A stretch of DNA of 64,000 bases, taken from assembly GCF_932276165.1 (NCBI RefSeq), contig NC_063984.1:8749501-8813500 (forward strand). Reading direction: 5' to 3'. Made by a program: the position numbers and the translations under genes. The stretch comes from Plutella xylostella (Eukaryota > Arthropoda > Insecta > Lepidoptera > Plutellidae). Below the pieces are notes generated by a model. The model searched no databases, had not been told where the DNA came from, and saw nothing but the letters and a program-made list of their open reading frames with translations. This document shows positions 59,683 to 64,000 of this stretch, piece after piece. Within the stretch, counting starts at the first letter, position 1. Each line of letters starts with the position of its first letter.

Positions 59683-60010
59683 GGTTGTCTGGAAGAAATC
59701 GCTTCATGCGATAAGACCGCCATTTGTACGTGTTTGTATGTGTTAGATTACATTTTTTGTAATGTTGTCCATGTTTTTTTTTTTTTTTTAATCTTTATTT
59801 ATTAAAGAGACTTAGGTCACTTACAATAAACTGTGACCATGTCAGTCTCATCGAGACATACACTATTTAAATAAATGCTAAACTAGGGTTGTCTTAAGTC
59901 TAAACAATATTTTACATAACTATACAATATTTTGGCCTCAATAGAACATGGATTTGAAAGGATAGTCTGAGTCCATGTTTTTGTGTACTTACAAATAAAG
60001 AATATCTATC
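59683..60010 (+). mobile_element. LINE 3' end split by a second retro-insert
   Basis: 59683-59778 and 59983-60010 together make the same LINE tail as at 1143-1266. Between them, a poly-T-headed insert of about 190 bp (a retro-copy in minus orientation, running 59779-59970) is flanked by a 12-bp direct repeat, GTCCATGTTTTT (59767-59778 and 59971-59982). Confidence 0.75.
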
Positions 60011-60441
60011 TATAAAATAAAATCACGGTAATTTTTATAGAGGCATTTGTTTATTAAAGATGCAATACCTATAATAAGTAGGTAAGTACAACGAAAAAAT
60101 ATTCAAGTAATACTTATTACCTGTTTACCTATATTTCCGTAATCCGTAGTGACGAAGTAAAAGGCGTCGACCTATGGAATACCTATTCTTGTTGACCCTG
60201 TAGGAATTGACGACAAACACTGCATTTATTCATACATATTAATGTAGGATTTGTGTACCTACCTACACCCTATTAACTATTTTCTTTAATGAAAAGGGAA
60301 TTAATAGGATGCTAATGGGATGGGTTTCTTTCAGACTATTACTATCAACGTATTTGTACATATTCTACAAATTGCTTCAACAGTGCAAGAACATAACTTA
60401 ATTCAGGAAGGTATAGCTTTACAGTAAACCGAAGCACGTGT

Positions 60442-60890
60442 ATGGCCGGATATTACAATGATTATAAACACAAAATCATAACTCCTGATAAAAATTGTCG
60501 GCGAATAAAAAAGTTATTTTATGAAAGTTACAAACATACTAATTATTATGGACAAAGAACCAGTAAGTACCTAGCACCCAAAATCTATAACAAGCTACCA
60601 TTAGAATTATTTAACTGTAATAATAGCCAACTGTTTAAAACCAAAGTTAAAAAACACCTATTGAATCAAATGTCAATGACCTAGCTATGCCTATTTAATT
60701 ACCTGTCTATACCTATTTCAACTGTGTTGTACCATGCTACATAAATATAAGTGTCACTAGTTATTATGCTTAATTAGAAATGAGAGTAACCTGCCAACAA
60801 ACTGTTTTCACAGTTTGGCAGACATTTAATATTTGTAATACTCAGCATGTATTTTTGATAATAAAGATAATAATAATAATAATAATAATG
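60442..60890 (+). pseudogene. 5'-truncated non-LTR retrotransposon: last 80 codons of the reverse-transcriptase ORF plus 3' UTR
   Basis: The frame includes RRIKKLFYESYKHTNYYGQR, YLAPKIYNKLPLEL and FKTKVKKHLLNQ, the typical tail of jockey/CR1-type RT proteins. A 3' UTR follows, with ATAATAAAG and an (ATA) run at the end. A retrotransposed fragment, not a gene. Confidence 0.75.
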
Positions 60891-60899
60891 TAAAAATAT

Positions 60900-62430
60900 C
60901 TCAAACAATACATTCCATACATCCGTAATAGACACTCAAACAATACTGTCGCGTGTAGGTCTGCTAGACCGGAAACTAAATAAAACAGCAACTTTTCATT
61001 ATTCACAGATTTTTTTAAGAATTTTAAATAATTTTTAGTTTGAGTTATTGATTAAAAAAATATTTTTACACACACCGTAAATTATTGTCCACTGCAGGAC
61101 ATGGGACACCTCCAACACTATAAAATTTTAATGTAAACCTGTGTTTGAAATCCATTTTTATTAATGTGAAATGATCAGACTGAGTGCTGTAAATACTTTT
61201 GAACTGAGATTTTAATGTTGTTGTAGAAATCCATTTTTCTTCTTATAATATAAACCTTGTGTTATTCAAACCTTCTTTCGAGCATCTTGAGAGTTATATA
61301 TATATATCTCTATGCTTGACTATGCCTGGCTTAGATAATTATTTAATTTTATAAAAGACACCCTGTACTATCAGTAAACCTCTGAAGAATAATTTGAACA
61401 AATCCAAAAAAAAAAGTTCCTTTTTGGAGCAATAGATGGTGTTGTCTGGGGTTGTACCAACTTTCAAACCCTCAGAACACACTCAGATCACAATATGTTA
61501 TTCTGTGAGGCTAACGAAATGTGAAAGTGACGTAGGTAGGTAGAATTGTAGTATTATTTTCTCTATGATGTCGATGTCACTGTTGCTTCAGCGTTCAGTG
61601 CGATTGTGCGTACAGCCGTTCTTTTCAAGTTTTCTCAGTTTCCTTGTGTTTCTCCTGTATTAATTGAGTTGTAGTTGAGCTATCTGCTCCTCCTCCCTTG
61701 ATACTGTAGAGTTAGTGCACTTGAGATAGTGACTCTTTTGAGATAGTGACTCTTGTGAGATAGTGACTCTTGTGATAGTGATGTCTTGTAAGTATTTCTT
61801 TGGGATCTTATTTAGGATCATACAATAAATAACAATAGAAAATCAGTTCTCGCACGCAGCACCCGTTCAAACGGCGCGCATAGAGAAAAGAACACTACGT
61901 GACGGCGCGGGTAGAACTATTCACAGAATACTTAGCACTATCCCAAGCCACATGCAGTCTGAGCCTCGGAAGAATGGCTCGCGCTACCACCCGACCTTTA
62001 ATCACAACTAGTGAGTTCTTATTCTGAGTTTAGTACTCTTTGCTCTCTATGTAATTTTTGACAGTTGGTACACTGCGTTTTCACGCCATCTATCGGCTTA
62101 CCCAAAAGCTCAACTGACAGCTGTCAAGGAAAACGGCTCATTGATCTCAGAATACTACCGGCCTTGGTGACTTGGCCAAAAATACTCCTCGAAAGTTTGG
62201 TGGGTACTCGTCGAGTCGGAAGTCAATCGGAAGTACGAGGCTGTTATTATTCTGAGATAGTAACCAATAACACATCAACAACTTTCTACAAGCAGACAAT
62301 TATTACTCTAAGATTACAAGGTATTGTTACTACCCTAAGGTCCTGTCTGGATAAAGTCACATAAGTACACACTTTACCATACACCCCACAACTCACCACA
62401 CCACCATGTCCCTAACCTAACCCTTCCTTC
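60900..62430. other. Region upstream of the SLC5 exon array
   Basis: No coding exon supported. 61722-61790 holds a short tandem repeat. A 5' UTR exon and promoter of the SLC5 gene could lie around 61560-61800, where a TTGTAAGTATTT donor-like string is found at 61787. Confidence 0.35.
61722..61785. repeat. Short tandem repeat GAGATAGTGACTCTTGT
   Basis: Three to four units of about 18 bp. Confidence 0.75.
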
Positions 62431-62431
62431 C

Positions 62432-62502
62432 AGCCATGCCGTTCACAATGAGGGCGGGTTCGAGGTGGGCGACTACGTGTCGTTCAGCATGCTCTGTCAC
62501 CA
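62432..62502 (+). pseudogene. Degenerate SLC5 exon copy 1
   Basis: CCAG acceptor, then ATGCCGTTCACAATGAGGGC and the GGCGACTACGTGTCGTTC core, broken after about 70 bp. Homology to the intact copy is clear. Confidence 0.8.
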
Positions 62503-62642
62503 TGTTTATTTATTATTTTATTGTACAATGATACAACAGTCATTTTGTACAACGAGGTGGACTTTCTACCAGTCAACCTGCAGGAGGTACAGGAAGCAAA
62601 TTGTATGGCATGTTCCTAACCTAACAACCCAACCCTTCCTTC

Positions 62643-62714
62643 CAGCCATGCGCGAGGGGGGGTTTGCATTGGGCGTTGGGCGACTAAGTGTCGTTCGGCG
62701 TGGTCTGTCACTAT
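62643..62714 (+). pseudogene. Degenerate SLC5 exon copy 2
   Basis: CCAG acceptor, ATGCGCGAGGGGGGGTTTG, then a small duplication (GGCGTTGGGCGAC) and a TAA at the Tyr position; ends after about 70 bp. Confidence 0.8.
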
Positions 62715-62748
62715 GTTCCTAACCTAATAACCCAACCCTTCCTTCCAG

Positions 62749-62949
62749 AATGCCGTTCACAATGCGCGAGGGGGGCTTCGCGGTGGGGGACTACGTGTCG
62801 TTCGGCGTGCTGTGCGCGGCGTCGTGCGCCGGCGGGCTGTGGTACAGCGCCGTGGGGTCGCGCGCCAAGAACGTGCTGGACGTGAGGGACTACCTGCTCG
62901 GGGGGAAGACTATGAGCACTTTCCCTGTCGCCATGTCCTTGATTGCCAG
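62749..62949 (+). CDS. First coding exon of an SLC5-type Na+/solute symporter (intact copy 3)
   Basis: Encodes MPFTMREGGFAVGDYVSFGV, a TM1 (LCAASCAGGLWYSAVGS), then VRDYLLGGKTMSTFPVAMSL. This is the N-terminal signature of SLC5 (multivitamin/iodide/monocarboxylate-like) transporters: short N terminus, TM1, a loop with the LLGG..M..FPVA..L motif. Acceptor CTTCCAG; donor GTGAGA. It ends after the first two bases of an Arg/Ser codon. The next exons are beyond the window. This copy alone has an intact start and acceptor. Confidence 0.85.
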
Positions 62950-63163
62950 GTGAGATGGGTAGTGTATAGTCAGGTTAAACGATTCAACGTAGGTATCACT
63001 AGATTTGCCGGTTGTAGAATGGACACGCAACGTTCCTATATAGAGAAGTTTGTATGTAGTAAAGACCTATTGCAAGTGCTGATCATGATTAAAAGAATAT
63101 CAAAACCATGATGGCAGCATGGTAGTAGAATGTCCACGCAACGTTTCCCTATTGAGAATTTAC

Positions 63164-63389
63164 GATGCGTGAGGGAGGGGGGGACTAGAAAGAAGAAGAA
63201 AGAAAGAAAGAAAATTTGTTTATCGTTCGATGACGTGTCGTTCGGCGTGCTGTGCGCGGCGTCGTGCGCCGGCGGGCTGTGGTACAGCGCCGTGGGGTCG
63301 CGCGCCAAGAACGTGCTGGACGTGAGGGACTACCTGCTCGGGGGGAAGACTATGAGCACTTTTCCTGTCGCCATGTCCTTGATTGCCAG
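63164..63389 (+). pseudogene. SLC5 exon copy 4, start region disrupted
   Basis: From GACGTGTCGTTC on it is essentially identical to copy 3, with the same donor. The beginning (ATGCGTGAGGGAGGGGGG) is cut off by a GA-rich microsatellite insertion, so the native N terminus and acceptor are lost, though a frame from an upstream ATG at 63130 stays open. Confidence 0.75.
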
Positions 63390-63789
63390 GTGAGATGGGT
63401 ACCTAATATTTAAAGGGTTAAATTAAAGGATTCCATGTAGGTATCAAAACATTCAAAACTATGATGGCGGCATGGTTGTAGAATGTCCACGCAACAATTT
63501 CTCTATTGGGATGTTTTATAAATAGAGCTATTGGATAGTGGCATGGTTGTAGGAAGTCCACGCAACGTTTCTTCATTGAGAAGTTTTTACGTAGTAAGGC
63601 TTTCTTTAACATCATGTAGATTTGATCACGCATGCGTTCATACAAGTATCCATTGAAACGCGTGGAATACGCACGGGTCGAGGTGGGAAACTACACACTG
63701 CGTTGCGACGTCGCATCGTGCCACTCTCTCGCTCTCTCCTGTTGAACACTTGAGAGTGGGAAGGAGACGACGCAGTATTGTATCCGGGC

Positions 63790-63949
63790 GCTACGTGTCG
63801 TTCGGCGTGCTGTGCGTGGCGTCGTGCGCCGGCGGGCTGTGGTACAGCGCCGTGGGGTCGCGCGCCAAGAACGTGCTGGACGTGAGGGACTACCTGCTCG
63901 GGGGGAAGACTATGAGCACTTTTCCTGTCGCCATGTCCTTGATAGCCAG
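63790..63949 (+). pseudogene. SLC5 exon copy 5
   Basis: Identical core from TACGTGTCGTTC to the GCCAG|GTGAGA donor with two or so substitutions, preceded by unrelated sequence (GTATCCGGGCGC). No clear acceptor at the edge. The array may continue past 64000. Confidence 0.75.
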
Positions 63950-64000
63950 GTGAGATGGGTAATGTACGGCCAAAGGATTCCACGTAGGTATCAAAACTGT

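Noticed and set aside
60442..60684. Independent 80-residue gene
   Set aside because: Matches the last part of a non-LTR reverse transcriptase ORF and is followed by a retrotransposon tail.
62065..62364. 99-residue plus-strand frame before the SLC5 array
   Set aside because: No recognisable domain, low-complexity surroundings, no splice evidence.

Overview
This is a eukaryotic, almost certainly lepidopteran (moth or butterfly), nuclear window. It has spliced genes with GT-AG introns, AT-rich non-coding DNA, tRNA genes, two mariner transposons, a tRNA-derived SINE, LINE tails and several short interspersed families that I recognise from memory as typical of Lepidoptera. There is no prokaryotic content. 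Exon models were built by hand from splice sites, codon phase and protein similarity; no database search was run.

Layout. 1-5.4 kb (+): the 5'-truncated gene of a DDX5/p68-type DEAD-box RNA helicase with an RS-rich and Gly/Pro/Met-rich C terminus. 5.86-12.1 kb (+): TPGS2 (tubulin polyglutamylase complex subunit 2). Its first intron contains a complete intronless antisense gene for DUS3L (tRNA dihydrouridine synthase) and a foldback transposon; a later intron holds two identical tRNA-Lys(CUU) genes. 14.2-21.7 kb (-): a varicose/PALS2-like MAGUK scaffold (L27-PDZ-SH3-GK) with an intronic tRNA-Gly(GCC) and a SINE. 22.5-24.3 kb (+): uricase, with a TATA box and a C-terminal SKL peroxisomal signal. 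24.9-32.5 kb (-): an unrecognised coiled-coil protein (243 aa model), one exon of which has expanded into about ten near-identical 144-bp tandem copies. 32.5-40 kb: repeat-rich DNA with an intact mariner. 40-43 kb (-): an unassigned GC-rich exon, a Lys/Asp-rich repeat protein and a partial THAP-finger gene. 43.5-52.2 kb (-): a complete 12-exon SLC6 Na+/Cl- dependent transporter with duplicated fragments of exon 10 and a second intact mariner in an intron. 52.8-57.3 kb (-): an LRRC43-like leucine-rich-repeat protein. 57.3-62.4 kb: repeat-rich intergenic DNA. 62.4-64 kb (+): a tandem array of the first coding exon of an SLC5-type Na+/solute symporter, running off the window.

The genes do not form a pathway. 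They are unrelated housekeeping, ciliary or epithelial genes in ordinary eukaryotic arrangement. The recurring theme is local duplication of exons together with their splice donors, seen independently in the coiled-coil gene, the SLC6 gene and the SLC5 gene. I found no clearly new molecular system; the exon arrays, the foldback element and the nested antisense gene are the most worthwhile leads.
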